From positions 62,001 to 126,000 of the forward strand of contig CANNVE010000002.1 in NCBI GenBank assembly GCA_947525975.1: 64,000 nt of DNA, written 5' to 3'. The translations under genes were made by a program, and so were the position numbers. This document shows, piece by piece, positions 49,285 to 58,762 of the stretch. The notes under the pieces were generated by a model, which was not told where the DNA came from, did not search any database, and saw only the letters and a list, made by a program, of their open reading frames with translations. How positions within the stretch are numbered: position 1 is the first letter of the stretch; every line of letters starts with the position of its first letter. This DNA is from an uncultured Muribaculaceae bacterium. Lineage in GTDB: Bacteria; Bacteroidota; Bacteroidia; Bacteroidales; Muribaculaceae.

Positions 49285-50712
49285 TTAATGCTGCCGGGCC
49301 TTTCTTTTAAGGCCTACCATGCTTTTGATGAAGGTCGCCGCTTTGTCTTCGCCTTCTTTCTTCTCGTCGGCGTCGATGTTGATCTTGATTCCTGACAGTG
49401 GAATGTCATCCTCTGCCTGCAGCGATGAGCGGTTTTGCCTGTCGAGGGTCTCTACCACGCCTTTGAAATTTTCTCCGAAGTTAGGTATGAAATCGTGGTA
49501 TCCGTAGGTGTTGAGCCTCTTCCTCACAAACCCCAGAGTGATGGCGGCGGGGTCGGCTGCAGGCTGGAATCCGTAGGTCTGCTGGCGCGCGTCGATCACT
49601 ACGCGCGAGATGATGCCGCTGTCAGTGAGCTTGTCGGTCACCGAGGTCACGAGCTTTGACGGGATGCCGTATTTGCCGGTTATTTCATGAGCGGTGAGCG
49701 GGGGCTCCATCTTCACGAACCGCTGCACTATGGCTGCGGCTATCGCTATCGTCACCTTCTCGTCATAGTCTTTGGATATGTCATTGATCTGGTCTGAAAA
49801 AGTGAATTGGAAGATATTCTGCGAAGCGTAGGTCAGCAGGCATCCGGTCAGGCATATCACCCACACGAGCTGCATCCACAGCAACAGCAAGGGCAGGAAC
49901 GAGAAACTGCCGTAGATGGCGTTGTACTTGGCCACATAGACCTGGCCGCTGACAAACAGCCACTGCAGCAGCATGAAGCCGATGCCGGCGAAGAGGCCGG
50001 GAAGCAGGGCGTTAGCGAATTTCACCTTGGTGTTGGGCAGCAGGGCGAAGAGGGCCGAGAAGAAGATGCAGGTGAAGAGGAATGAGCCGAACTCGAAGAG
50101 GGCGGATATCACGGGTGTCATGAACGTAAGCCCGAAGAGATCCTGTATCGATGAGCTCATGAAGGCGTAGAGGCCTCCGCCGCATATCATCAGCACGGGA
50201 AGTATCAGCATCATCGCTGTATAGTCGGTGATCTTGCGCCAGATGCTGCGGCCTTCGCGCACATTCCAGATCAGATTGAACGAATCCTCCACATTCATCA
50301 TCAGCGATATCAACGTATAGAGCAGAAACACTATGCCTACGCCCACGAATAGCCCCTCCGATGCTTGATTGAGGTAGGAATCTACAAACGTCAGAGCGTG
50401 GATGATACTTTCGCGCTGGCTCGGAAATATGTGCAGCAGCTCGGCCTGAAGATAGTCCTGAAGCCCGAATCCACGGCCAATGGCGAATAGCAATGCCAGA
50501 GCCGGCACTATGGCCAGCAGGGTGCGGTAGGTCATGGCGCAGGCCTGCGTCTGTATGTCGGTGTTGAGAAACGACCGCACCGATATGTTGAGCGTCTTGA
50601 TGAGATTCACCCAGAACAGGGGGCGCGTGTCGGCCCATACGCCTTCAGAGCAATAGGCCCATTTGGCCTTTGCGCTGTCGATGATGTGGTTGAGTCTGTC
50701 TTTGACGTTCAT
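49285..50712 (-). CDS. YihY/BrkB family inner-membrane protein with C-terminal winged-helix region
   Basis: This 475-residue protein has six transmembrane helices, and the family marker ACAMTYRTLLAIVPALALLFAI is near residue 60. GIGFMLLQWLFVSGQVYVAKYNAIYGSFSFLPLLLLWMQLVW is the conserved second half. Residues ~310-420 look like a winged helix (AAAIVQRFVKMEPPLTAHEITGKYGIPSKLVTSVTDKLTDSGIISRV), frequent in Bacteroidetes members. The old RNase BN label does not apply. Transport or membrane structure role unknown. Confidence 0.9.
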   Translation of the reverse strand: MNVKDRLNHIIDSAKAKWAYCSEGVWADTRPLFWVNLIKTLNISVRSFLNTDIQTQACAMTYRTLLAIVPALALLFAIGRGFGLQDYLQAELLHIFPSQRESIIHALTFVDSYLNQASEGLFVGVGIVFLLYTLISLMMNVEDSFNLIWNVREGRSIWRKITDYTAMMLILPVLMICGGGLYAFMSSSIQDLFGLTFMTPVISALFEFGSFLFTCIFFSALFALLPNTKVKFANALLPGLFAGIGFMLLQWLFVSGQVYVAKYNAIYGSFSFLPLLLLWMQLVWVICLTGCLLTYASQNIFQFTFSDQINDISKDYDEKVTIAIAAAIVQRFVKMEPPLTAHEITGKYGIPSKLVTSVTDKLTDSGIISRVVIDARQQTYGFQPAADPAAITLGFVRKRLNTYGYHDFIPNFGENFKGVVETLDRQNRSSLQAEDDIPLSGIKINIDADEKKEGEDKAATFIKSMVGLKRKARQH

Positions 50713-50756
50713 TTATTGTCTATGGTGCTGAAGGGGTTGATGTTGAAAACGCGGTG

Positions 50757-52124
50757 TCAGCCGAAGAGCGAGCGGAATGCTTCCTCCACTTTGGCCACCT
50801 CGGTGATTTTTATGCCTAATTTTGAAACGTCGACGCCCTTAAGATTGTTCTTGGGCACGAGCATTGTCTTCATGCCGAGTTTCTCGGCCTCGGATATGCG
50901 CTGCTCGATGCGGGTCACCGGGCGTATTTCGCCCGAAAGGCCCACCTCTCCGGCAAAGCATGTGTCGCGGTCGATGGGCATGTCGACATTGCTCGACAAG
51001 ATGGCGCACACCACGGCCAGGTCGAGAGCCGGGTCGTTGACCTTCATGCCCCCGGCTATGTTTAGGAATACGTCTTTCTGTCCGAGTTTGAAGCCGACGC
51101 GCTTTTCGAGCACGGCAAGCAGCATATTCATGCGTTTGCCGTCAAATCCGGTCACTGACCGCTGGGGAGTGCCGTAGGCCGCCGTGCTCACAAGCGCCTG
51201 CGTCTCTATCAGAAATGAGCGGGCGCCCTCTACCGTCACGCCCACGGCCATTCCCGACAGGTGCTCGCCGTTGTGGGGCATAAGCATCTCTGACGGATTC
51301 TTCACCTCGCGCAGCCCCCGGTGGCTCATTTCGTAGATACCGAGCTCAGAGGTGCTTCCAAATCGGTTTTTGATCGGACGCAGTATGCGGTACATGTATT
51401 GGCTGTCGCCGTCGAATTGCAGCACAGCGTCTACGATGTGCTCAAGCACTTTGGGGCCGGCGAGGCTGCCCTCTTTGTTGATGTGGCCTATGAGGATCAC
51501 GGGCACGCCTGACTCTTTGGCGTATTTCAGCAATTGGGCCGCGCATTCGCGCACCTGGCTCACGCTGCCCGCCGATGATTCCAGAGCATCGCTCGCGATG
51601 GTCTGTATAGAGTCCACCACGAGTATGCCGGGCTGCACGTCGTCGATGTGCTCAAATATGTTTTCGAGCGATGTCTCGCTCACTATGAAGCAGTTGCTGC
51701 TGCCTCGGCCTATGCGGTCGGCCCTGAGTTTGAGCTGGGTGGGGCTTTCCTCGCCGGAGACGTAGAGTATGGTCTTTGTCTTGATGGCCAGCAGATTCTG
51801 CAGCACGAGAGTCGACTTGCCGATGCCAGGCTCTCCGCCGATGAGTATGATCGATCCCTGCACAAGGCCTCCGCCGAGCACTCGGTTGAGCTCCTCCGAG
51901 GGCATGTGTATGCGAGGCTCTGACATGGCCTCGATTTCCGACACAGCCTGCGGGCGGCTCTTGCCGCGCCCGGATATGGGCGAAGCTGACCGGGTCTTGG
52001 CGGGCACGCGCTCTTCGACAAGGGTGTTCCATGCTCCGCAGGCGGGGCATTTGCCTTCCCATTTGGGCGATTCGTTGCCGCAGGAAGTGCACATCCACAC
52101 GGTTTTTTCTTTTGACTTAGCCAT
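50757..52124 (-). CDS. radA: DNA repair protein RadA (Sms)
   Basis: This 455-residue protein has an N-terminal zinc finger CTSCGNESPKWEGKCPACGAW and a RecA-like ATPase core with Walker A GGEPGIGKST. The RadA-specific KNRFGSTSE motif and a C-terminal Lon-protease-like domain (GGMKVNDPALDLAV) are also visible. It acts in branch migration during recombinational repair. It starts within the end of the TrmH-family gene (8-bp overlap) and is followed by brkB. Confidence 0.97.
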   Translation of the reverse strand: MAKSKEKTVWMCTSCGNESPKWEGKCPACGAWNTLVEERVPAKTRSASPISGRGKSRPQAVSEIEAMSEPRIHMPSEELNRVLGGGLVQGSIILIGGEPGIGKSTLVLQNLLAIKTKTILYVSGEESPTQLKLRADRIGRGSSNCFIVSETSLENIFEHIDDVQPGILVVDSIQTIASDALESSAGSVSQVRECAAQLLKYAKESGVPVILIGHINKEGSLAGPKVLEHIVDAVLQFDGDSQYMYRILRPIKNRFGSTSELGIYEMSHRGLREVKNPSEMLMPHNGEHLSGMAVGVTVEGARSFLIETQALVSTAAYGTPQRSVTGFDGKRMNMLLAVLEKRVGFKLGQKDVFLNIAGGMKVNDPALDLAVVCAILSSNVDMPIDRDTCFAGEVGLSGEIRPVTRIEQRISEAEKLGMKTMLVPKNNLKGVDVSKLGIKITEVAKVEEAFRSLFG

Positions 52125-52866
52125 TGTTTCTTCTGAATTCGGCGAGAGTTATGGCCGTGGCGATGGCCACGTTGAGGGATTCTGATGTGGGGCGGTCCTT
52201 GGGGTAGGAGGGAATGGTGATTCGGCGAGTCACGTGATTCGCTACCTCCGGGCTTATGCCATTTCCTTCATTGCCCATGACTATGATGCCCCAATTTTCC
52301 AATCTGGTCTTGTAGATGTCAGAGCCGTCAAGAAAAGTGCCGTATACAGGTGCGCCCCAGTTGGTATCAAGCATTTTAGGGAGGTCGCAGTATGTCACTG
52401 TCACCCGTGAGATTGCTCCCATGGTGGCCTGCACCACTTTGGGATTCCACACATCGGCGGTGTCATGCGAGGCGAAGATTCGTTCCACGCCCATCCAGTC
52501 GGCCACGCGCATGATTGTGCCGAGGTTGCCCGGATCCTGCACGCAGTCAAGGGCAAGCGCCAATTCGCCATCCCTAAGGTCAATGCTCTCTTCGTCCCGG
52601 GGTATCTCATACACGGCTATGACAGAAGGCGTTGTAGCCAAGGTGGAGATTGCCTTAAGGTCTGATGGCTTCGCCTCTTCAGCCACATCGGCGTAGGCAT
52701 CGGGGCGCTCCCACTCGGGCGTATGGAGCAGCCTGACCAGCCTGAAGTGGCCGAGAGTGTCTCGCACGCACTTATCGCCTTGGGCCATGAACCACCCGGT
52801 GGCTTTGCGGCCTTTCGGCGTAGAGAGCGAGGCCAATGTCTTGCGGTCGTTGTTGGTGATGGGCAT
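52117..52866 (-). CDS. TrmH/SpoU family RNA 2'-O-methyltransferase
   Basis: The ATG at 52864-52866 gives MPITNNDRKTLASLSTPKGRK and 249 residues; the longer ORF overlaps nadE. The SPOUT knot motifs are present: LDCVQDPGNLGTIMRVADW (motif 1), IVMGNEGNGIS (motif 2) and SLNVAIATAITLAEFRR (motif 3). An N-terminal substrate-binding domain precedes them. It methylates a ribose in rRNA or tRNA. The target is not determined. Confidence 0.93.
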   Translation of the reverse strand: MPITNNDRKTLASLSTPKGRKATGWFMAQGDKCVRDTLGHFRLVRLLHTPEWERPDAYADVAEEAKPSDLKAISTLATTPSVIAVYEIPRDEESIDLRDGELALALDCVQDPGNLGTIMRVADWMGVERIFASHDTADVWNPKVVQATMGAISRVTVTYCDLPKMLDTNWGAPVYGTFLDGSDIYKTRLENWGIIVMGNEGNGISPEVANHVTRRITIPSYPKDRPTSESLNVAIATAITLAEFRRNNG

Positions 52867-52894
52867 TTTTTTTTCTGACGTAAATAATTGACGA

Positions 52895-54838
52895 TTAATA
52901 CTTGATGGCATCCACCTCGGCGAGCCACAGCGCTGCGCTCGCGTCGCTCGGCATGCGCCAGTCGCCTCGGGGCGAGAGGCACACTGACCCCACCTTTGGG
53001 CCATCGGGAAGGCATGAGCGCTTGAACTGCTGCTGGAAGAAGCGGCGGAAAAATTCGCGCATCCATTTGTGGATCACCCTTGGCTCATATTCATCTTCAA
53101 ACGCTGCCAGAGCCAGGCTCCAGATCCGCTTCGGGCTGAAGCCGTAGCGCAGGGTATAATAGAGGAAGAAATCGTGTAGCTCGTAGGGGCCTACGAGATC
53201 TTCGGTCTTTTGCGCTATCTTTCCTTCAGAATCTGTGGGCGTCAATTCCGGACTGATGGGGGTGTCGATGATGTCGAGCAGGGTGTCGCGGCATTCGGCG
53301 TAATCTTCGTCATACGCGAAATATCGCACCAGATATTTTACGAGAGTCTTGGGCACGCCGCAGTTCACGGCGTACATCGACATGTGGTCGCCGTTGTATG
53401 TGGCCCAGCCGAGCGCCAGCTCAGAGAGGTCGCCTGTGCCGAGCACTATGCCGTTAACCTTGTTAGACATATCCATAAGGATTTGCGTTCGCTCGCGGGC
53501 TTGTGAGTTTTCGTATGTCACATCATGCACCGAGGGGTCTTGGCCGATGTCGGCGAAGTGCTGCGCCACAGCCTTTCCGATAGGAATCTCCATGGCTGTG
53601 ATGCCAAGCTGCTCCATCAGTTTCCAGGCGTTGTTTTTGGTGCGGTCGCTTGTGCCCAGGCCCGGCATTGTGATTCCGATGATTCCTTTCTTGTCAAGGT
53701 TTAGCCTGTTGAATGCTTTTGCGGCCACGAGCAGAGCCAGGGTGGAGTCGAGGCCGCCCGAGATGCCGATCACCAGCTTTGAGCAGTGGATGGCTTCAAG
53801 GCGCTTTGCCAGGGCGGCAGCCTGTATGTTGGTGATCTCTTCGCATCTTTCGGCCATGGTCTCGTCAGTCGGGGGCACAAAGGGGTGGGCATCGACTCTG
53901 CGCATCAGTCCCGGACCTTCAGCCCCGGGCAGATTGATTTTCCGCACGGCGTATTCATGGCAGTCGCGGTTGGCGCAGTCGGCGAATGAAGTGAGGTGCA
54001 TTCTGTCGCGGTTGATAGCCATTATGTCGATGTCGGCGACTGTGAATTGAGAATCAGGCCGCCAACGCAGATTGCTGGAGATGATGGTGCCGTTTTCCGC
54101 CACAATGGCCTTCCCGTCAAAGACGAGGTCGGTCGATGACTCTCCATATCCGGCGGAAGCGTAGACATAGCCCGCGATGCAGCGTGCTGACTGTTGCTTG
54201 ATAAGGGAGGTGAGATATGCGTATTTGCCTATCAGGTCGTCGCTTGCCGACAGGTTCACAATCACCTGCGCTCCGGCCAATGCTGCGTGGCTGCTCGGCG
54301 GGATTGGGGTCCATAGATCCTCGCAGATCTCAACGCCGATCTTCACGCCGTTGACGTCAAGCAACTGTGATGTGCCGAACGGGACCTCTTCAAAACCGCA
54401 GGCGGAGATGTATTTCACGGGCTTGGGCTGAGCGGGCTGCCACCAGCGCTTTTCGTAAAATTCATTGTAATTGGGCAGATATGTCTTAGGGATGACGGCT
54501 GCGACCCTGCCGTCGGCGAGGGCCACCGCGCAGTTGTAGAGTTGTCCGTCAACCACGATGGGGGCGCCTACGACCGCCATTGCCGGTTGGCCTGATGTGG
54601 CTTTGGCCAATTCGTTGACTGCCAATTCGGCGCTGTTCAGCAGCACTGAGTTGTGGAATAGGTCAGCGCATGTGTAGGCCGTGACGCTCATTTCCGGGAA
54701 TACAGCGAGGCTGATGCCGTAATCGGCTATCAGCTTCCGGTAAAGCGCCGCGATATTATCGGCGTTAGCCTTTGTGTCGGCCACTGCCACCGATGGGGCG
54801 CATGCCGCAACTCTAAAAAATCCGTCCATATTGATCAT
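52895..54838 (-). CDS. nadE: Glutamine-dependent NAD+ synthetase
   Basis: This 647-residue two-domain enzyme has an N-terminal nitrilase-type glutaminase (residues ~1-280) with Glu in SLAVFPEMSVTAY, Lys in PKTYLPNYNEFYE, and Cys in GVEICEDLW. The C-terminal NAD synthetase has the P-loop SGGLDSTLALLVA. It makes NAD+ from deamido-NAD+ with ammonia channelled from glutamine. Its start overlaps the ddl stop by 4 bp. Confidence 0.96.
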   Translation of the reverse strand: MINMDGFFRVAACAPSVAVADTKANADNIAALYRKLIADYGISLAVFPEMSVTAYTCADLFHNSVLLNSAELAVNELAKATSGQPAMAVVGAPIVVDGQLYNCAVALADGRVAAVIPKTYLPNYNEFYEKRWWQPAQPKPVKYISACGFEEVPFGTSQLLDVNGVKIGVEICEDLWTPIPPSSHAALAGAQVIVNLSASDDLIGKYAYLTSLIKQQSARCIAGYVYASAGYGESSTDLVFDGKAIVAENGTIISSNLRWRPDSQFTVADIDIMAINRDRMHLTSFADCANRDCHEYAVRKINLPGAEGPGLMRRVDAHPFVPPTDETMAERCEEITNIQAAALAKRLEAIHCSKLVIGISGGLDSTLALLVAAKAFNRLNLDKKGIIGITMPGLGTSDRTKNNAWKLMEQLGITAMEIPIGKAVAQHFADIGQDPSVHDVTYENSQARERTQILMDMSNKVNGIVLGTGDLSELALGWATYNGDHMSMYAVNCGVPKTLVKYLVRYFAYDEDYAECRDTLLDIIDTPISPELTPTDSEGKIAQKTEDLVGPYELHDFFLYYTLRYGFSPKRIWSLALAAFEDEYEPRVIHKWMREFFRRFFQQQFKRSCLPDGPKVGSVCLSPRGDWRMPSDASAALWLAEVDAIKY

Positions 54839-56010
54839 TTCTTAATGCCGCCCTTCACTCCGCCGCCCAGCGAGAAGATGTTCTGGTCGTAGCTTACAGT
54901 CTTTTGCCCCTGCTCGCGGTGGCGCTTCAGAGCGAGCATCACGAGTTCGTCGATCAGTTTGTCGAAGCTCAGGCCGGTGGCTTCCCAAAGGTAGAATGAG
55001 AGCGAGCCGGGGATGGTGTTGATTTCGTTGACGTATACCTTGCGGTCGTCTCGGTCCACGATCACGTCTACGCGGCTGACGCCGTGGCATGACAGGGCCC
55101 TGAATGTCTCTCCGGCGAGATATTGTATGCGCTCGGTCTCTTCTTTGGGCAGATCTGCGGGGATGCGCTTCTGCGATGCCTGCATGCCTTTCGTGCCCTT
55201 GGTGCCTCCCATGTATTTATCTTGGTATGACAGGATTTCGCCGCTCTTTATGGGCTCTTCGAGCACCGACATGCGATAGTCGTCGCAGTCTCCGAGCACT
55301 GAGCAGTTGATTTCCTGCAGATGTTCCACCATATGCTCCACGATGATGCGTGTGGAGTATTTTTCGGCGTCGGCCACCCGCTCTTTGAGCTGCTCAGCGT
55401 CATATGCGGCGCCTATGCCCACGCTGCTGCCCAGGTTTGCGGGCTTGACGATCACGGGGTATCCGAGCTTGTCCTCAATCTTGGCGATGAGCTCTGCCTG
55501 ACGGCGGAACCATTCCTTGTCGGTGAACCAGACGTAGTCTACCACGGGCACGTCGCAGGCCTGCAGTATCATCTTCATTGTGATCTTGTCCATGCCATTG
55601 GCCGAAGCAAGTGTGTCGCATCCGGCGTATGGGATGCCGGTAGAGACGAGTATGCCCTCGAATGTCCCGTCCTCGCCGTTCATGCCGTGCAGCACCGGAA
55701 GAGCCACGTCAAGGGTGGTGAGCACGGGCGATTTGAAAAGGGATTTCTTCTTGGTGTAGAGATTGTAGTCGCCGTAGATTGGCTCCATGTACACCTCGGT
55801 GCATTTTGCCAGCAGAGAGGGGATGTCGCGGTAGTTGGCTACCTCAAAGAGTGCGTCGCCGGTGTACCATTTGCCTTGCTTCGTGATGTATACGGGCACA
55901 ATCTCGTATTTGTCACGGTTGGCGGCATGCATGGCCTGCGATGCCGAGATCACTGATATTTCGTGTTCGGTGGACCTTCCGCCGAAGAATACACCAATTC
56001 TTGTCTTCAT
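54835..56010 (-). CDS. D-alanine-D-alanine ligase family protein (long form)
   Basis: This 391-residue ATP-grasp enzyme starts RIGVFFGGRSTEHEISVISASQA. Also visible are HGMNGEDGTFEGIL, YPVIVKPANLGSSVGIG, the omega loop GEILSYQDKYMGGTKGTKGM, and DVNEINTIPGSLSFYLWEA-type metal-binding residues. It is longer than housekeeping Ddl (~325 residues). It is encoded directly after a membrane-anchored MurF-like ligase, so the two probably form and attach a D-Ala-D-X dipeptide to the muropeptide. The omega loop is of the D-Ala-using kind rather than VanA-type. Confidence 0.88.
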   Translation of the reverse strand: MKTRIGVFFGGRSTEHEISVISASQAMHAANRDKYEIVPVYITKQGKWYTGDALFEVANYRDIPSLLAKCTEVYMEPIYGDYNLYTKKKSLFKSPVLTTLDVALPVLHGMNGEDGTFEGILVSTGIPYAGCDTLASANGMDKITMKMILQACDVPVVDYVWFTDKEWFRRQAELIAKIEDKLGYPVIVKPANLGSSVGIGAAYDAEQLKERVADAEKYSTRIIVEHMVEHLQEINCSVLGDCDDYRMSVLEEPIKSGEILSYQDKYMGGTKGTKGMQASQKRIPADLPKEETERIQYLAGETFRALSCHGVSRVDVIVDRDDRKVYVNEINTIPGSLSFYLWEATGLSFDKLIDELVMLALKRHREQGQKTVSYDQNIFSLGGGVKGGIKK

Positions 56011-56042
56011 TGCTTTTGTATGATTAAAATATGATTCTTTGA

Positions 56043-57641
56043 TTACTTGAAAGTGTCGGGAAGGTCATTCTCGATCAGCACGGCATCTCCCGGCGCGGCC
56101 ATTTTCAGCATCATGTCGTTGGCCTGGGCGAAAGTGGAGGCTTCGCATACGTTTTCCTTCGGCATCCCTGCGCGGTTTATGCCCTCGATGATCGCCTCGC
56201 GGTTGTATTCGCCCACCACTATGGCAATGTCGGCATTGCGCGCTATCAGCTCTCCGAAATTGGCGTTGAGCTCATGCTGCTTGTCGCCAAGCTCGATCAT
56301 GCCGGGGGTGATGACGATGCGTTTGCCGGGGGCGAAGCCGGAGAGCACTTCGAGCGCCATGGCCGATCCCTGGGGATTGCTGTTGTATGCGTCGTCGATG
56401 ATGGTGATGCCGTTGGGCAGGCGCTTGATGCTGAGCCGGTGCTCCACCTGCTGTATCTTGCTCACCGCGTATCTTACCTTTTCAGCAGGGACGCCCAGCC
56501 TCAAGGCCACGATGACAGCCGCGATCAGGTTTGACACGTTGCACCGGCCCACAAGCGGGGTGGAGAGGGAGATCACGGGGCCTGATTTGTCGCAGATGGT
56601 GAATGTGGTGCCGCTGTGGCTGTATTTGATGTCGGTGGCGCGGAAGTCTGAAGCCTCTGCATCGTCAGCCGTGTAGCGCATGCATTCGGCGTTGTCCACG
56701 CGGCGGTTGGCTATCATCTCGAAGTCGTTGTTTATCACAGCGAGTCCGTTGGAGGGCAAGGCATCGACCAGCTCGAATTTTGTGCGCTGCACATTCTCGA
56801 TGCTGCCGAATGATTCGAGGTGCATCGGGCCAACGGCTGTGACGATGCCTATCGACGGGTGCACGAGGTCGCAGATCTCTTTGATGTCGCCCACTTGCTT
56901 GGCGCCCATCTCCACGATGAACACTTGATTGTATGGCTTGAGATTTTCGCGTATGGTGCGCACTACTCCGAGGGTGGTGTTGAAATTGCCGGGAGTCATG
57001 GCCACATCGAATTGCTCCGACAGGATGCGGTGGAGATAGTGTTTGGTGCTTGTCTTTCCATAGCTGCCGGTGACACCGATGATCTTCAGGTCAGGCATTT
57101 GCCTGAGTATCGAGGCCGCCTCATCATAATACTTTTTTGTGATATGGTTCTCCACGGGCTTAAGCAGCGCGTTGGCCGCGAGCATGATCAGGTCGGCCAC
57201 AGCGTAGCAGGCAAGCGAGAGAGCCAGGCTGCCCGGCAGGCCGCACCAGCGTCCGTCGCCGTGGAAGAAAAGCGGCAGGATTATGATGGCTGCCTCTATG
57301 ACCACTGAAAGGGCATAAATGCGGATGGCGCGCTTGGTGAATACCAGCGGCTTCTTGTATTTGGCCGAAATGAGGTTGTATCCCTCCCAAAGAGCGAAAG
57401 CGATTGCAGCCGCCACTGCCACAATGCCGGGTATCATGGGCGCGAGGCACACGAATAGCAGTATCAGCGATATCAGACGGTCGGCCTTGGTCGATTCTCC
57501 ACCCGATTTGCGCCATAGGGCGTATCGGTCGGGGCGATAGGAGTTTTGCTGAAACATCATCAGCTGGCGCTTTATCTGTAAAGCGGAGGTGATGGCCACC
57601 ATCAGGATGGCCGCTATGGCGATAGCTATCATAGTATGCAC
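56043..57641 (-). CDS. Mur ligase (MurF-like) with N-terminal membrane domain
   Basis: This 532-residue protein has residues 1-~155 holding about four hydrophobic helices (e.g. MIAIAIAAILMVAITSAL, LISLILLFVCLAPMIPGIVAV, IYALSVVIEAAIIILPLFF). The rest is a complete Mur ligase: ATP loop GVTGSYGKTSTKHYL, AMTPGNFNTTLG, EMGAKQVGDI and DAYNSNPQGS. The catalytic part fits MurF, which adds the D-Ala-D-Ala dipeptide to UDP-MurNAc-tripeptide. The membrane anchor is unlike standard MurF and suggests a membrane-linked or alternative substrate form. It is first in the long operon, with a promoter just upstream. Confidence 0.88.
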   Translation of the reverse strand: MHTMIAIAIAAILMVAITSALQIKRQLMMFQQNSYRPDRYALWRKSGGESTKADRLISLILLFVCLAPMIPGIVAVAAAIAFALWEGYNLISAKYKKPLVFTKRAIRIYALSVVIEAAIIILPLFFHGDGRWCGLPGSLALSLACYAVADLIMLAANALLKPVENHITKKYYDEAASILRQMPDLKIIGVTGSYGKTSTKHYLHRILSEQFDVAMTPGNFNTTLGVVRTIRENLKPYNQVFIVEMGAKQVGDIKEICDLVHPSIGIVTAVGPMHLESFGSIENVQRTKFELVDALPSNGLAVINNDFEMIANRRVDNAECMRYTADDAEASDFRATDIKYSHSGTTFTICDKSGPVISLSTPLVGRCNVSNLIAAVIVALRLGVPAEKVRYAVSKIQQVEHRLSIKRLPNGITIIDDAYNSNPQGSAMALEVLSGFAPGKRIVITPGMIELGDKQHELNANFGELIARNADIAIVVGEYNREAIIEGINRAGMPKENVCEASTFAQANDMMLKMAAPGDAVLIENDLPDTFK

Positions 57642-57661
57642 AATAAAATTATATTATCGTG

Positions 57662-57669
57662 CAAAAATA
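57662..57669 (-). promoter_or_regulatory. Candidate -7 promoter element of the murF-ddl-nadE operon
   Basis: TATTTTTG on the minus strand matches TAnnTTTG, giving a start near 57655 and a short leader before the ATG at 57639-57641. The surrounding 80 bp are AT-rich. Confidence 0.45.
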
Positions 57670-57723
57670 CCAATTATTTGCGAGAACACCAATTTTTGTG
57701 CACCGTAGTTTGTTTCGGCGGCT

Positions 57724-58197
57724 CTACTTTTTGGCTGATGCGGAGATTTTGATGGCATAGTCCACTTTCACGGCTACGTCGTAGGGAGTGGCCTGCCCTT
57801 TGGCGCGGGGAGGCTCGGAGAGCCGATAGTACCATACGCGCTGGGAATCCCAGCTCTTGAATTCAAACTGGCGTGTCTGACCCGGTTCCAAAGCGTCAGC
57901 CGGCGTCAGTTTCAAGGCCCGGCGGTGGAGTTGTCGTCCTTTCGAGTCGAGGTAGTCAATGGTGATTCCTATCTCGGAGATGGTGTCGGTGCCTCGATTT
58001 GTGGCGAGCAGTGATTCTTTGGCTGATTTTAGCGTCTTTTCATACCCGCTCAACGCGATGCTCGCTGCCGTGGCTGTGTCGGCAGGCGTCTCTGCCTCCG
58101 GCATCGGCTGAAGCTTGAGGCCGGGGCGCGTGGTGCGCTGGGCGAAGGAGGCGCATAGCGAAAGAATGATGATGATAAGCGTGGTGCGCGGTCTCAT
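57724..58197 (-). CDS. Secreted protein of unknown function (157 aa)
   Basis: The ATG at 58195-58197 gives MRPRTTLIIIILSLCASFAQ, a clear signal peptide. The mature part has a Pro/Thr-rich segment, then a beta-rich domain (SEIGITIDYLDSKGRQLHRRALKLTPADALEPGQTRQFEFKSWDSQRVWYY) with an Ig/FixG-like appearance. It ends in a stretch containing CDYAIK-type residues typical of small periplasmic proteins. It is the last gene of the phoH-purC run, 29 bp after the preceding gene. No family is recognised with confidence. Confidence 0.6.
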   Translation of the reverse strand: MRPRTTLIIIILSLCASFAQRTTRPGLKLQPMPEAETPADTATAASIALSGYEKTLKSAKESLLATNRGTDTISEIGITIDYLDSKGRQLHRRALKLTPADALEPGQTRQFEFKSWDSQRVWYYRLSEPPRAKGQATPYDVAVKVDYAIKISASAKK

Positions 58198-58226
58198 GTG
58201 TGTCAGGTTTAGGGGGGGCGGAGTTG

Positions 58227-58724
58227 TCACAGGCAAGGGCGCATATTGGTGTCATCCACCGGATATATCTTGTCGGCGCCGTCGAGATTGGAGGGCCTCG
58301 TGTTTTCGTTGAATACCCCGACCCTGAAGAAATAAGGTACCCAGCGCCAGAATGCCACCCGCTTGCCTGTAGAGTAGGGCTTGAAGCATAGGTGTCCGTC
58401 TACGATGGTCAGCGCGGCGTCGGCCTTTTTCAGGCGCTTGTTGCCCAGCCGCTTTGAGTCGAGATGGGCATCGTAGGTGTTGGCTGTGGGGGTAGTCACA
58501 GCAGAGCCTATCGGCGTGCCGGGCCTGACGTCGAGGCTTGGCGATTCGAGCATCAGTATCTGGTAGGTAGTGGCAGTCTTTTTCTCTATCAGCAGCGTGG
58601 CTCCGTCAGCCGGGAATTGCCATACGCCTTCGATGGCGTCAGGATGCCTGCCCGCGAAAATAGACGCGATGCTGTCGCTGTCCCACGGCGCGGCTATGGC
58701 GAGCGCGGGAAGCAGCGACAGCAT
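58227..58724 (-). CDS. Secreted protein of unknown function (about 165 aa)
   Basis: The ORF extends to 58829, overlapping the DUF3078 gene, but the best signal peptide starts at MLSLLPALAIAAPWDSDS (ATG at 58722-58724). A start a few codons upstream at an alternative codon is possible and would lengthen the hydrophobic segment. The mature region contains GVWQFPADGATLLIEKK and GHLCFKPYSTGKRVAFWRWVPYFFRVGVF, suggesting a compact beta-barrel or lipocalin-like fold. Encoded between DUF3078 and another secreted protein. Confidence 0.55.
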   Translation of the reverse strand: MLSLLPALAIAAPWDSDSIASIFAGRHPDAIEGVWQFPADGATLLIEKKTATTYQILMLESPSLDVRPGTPIGSAVTTPTANTYDAHLDSKRLGNKRLKKADAALTIVDGHLCFKPYSTGKRVAFWRWVPYFFRVGVFNENTRPSNLDGADKIYPVDDTNMRPCL

Positions 58725-58762
58725 CAATATGGTCAGGTACCGTCTCAAAGCGGTCGGTATTA

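Noticed and set aside
49285-50712. Ribonuclease BN
   Set aside because: An old annotation for the YihY/BrkB family; the protein is a membrane protein without nuclease motifs.
54835-56010. Vancomycin-type D-Ala-D-Lac or D-Ser ligase
   Set aside because: The omega loop (GEILSYQDKYMGG) follows D-Ala-D-Ala-type enzymes and no vanX/vanH/vanT-like genes are adjacent.
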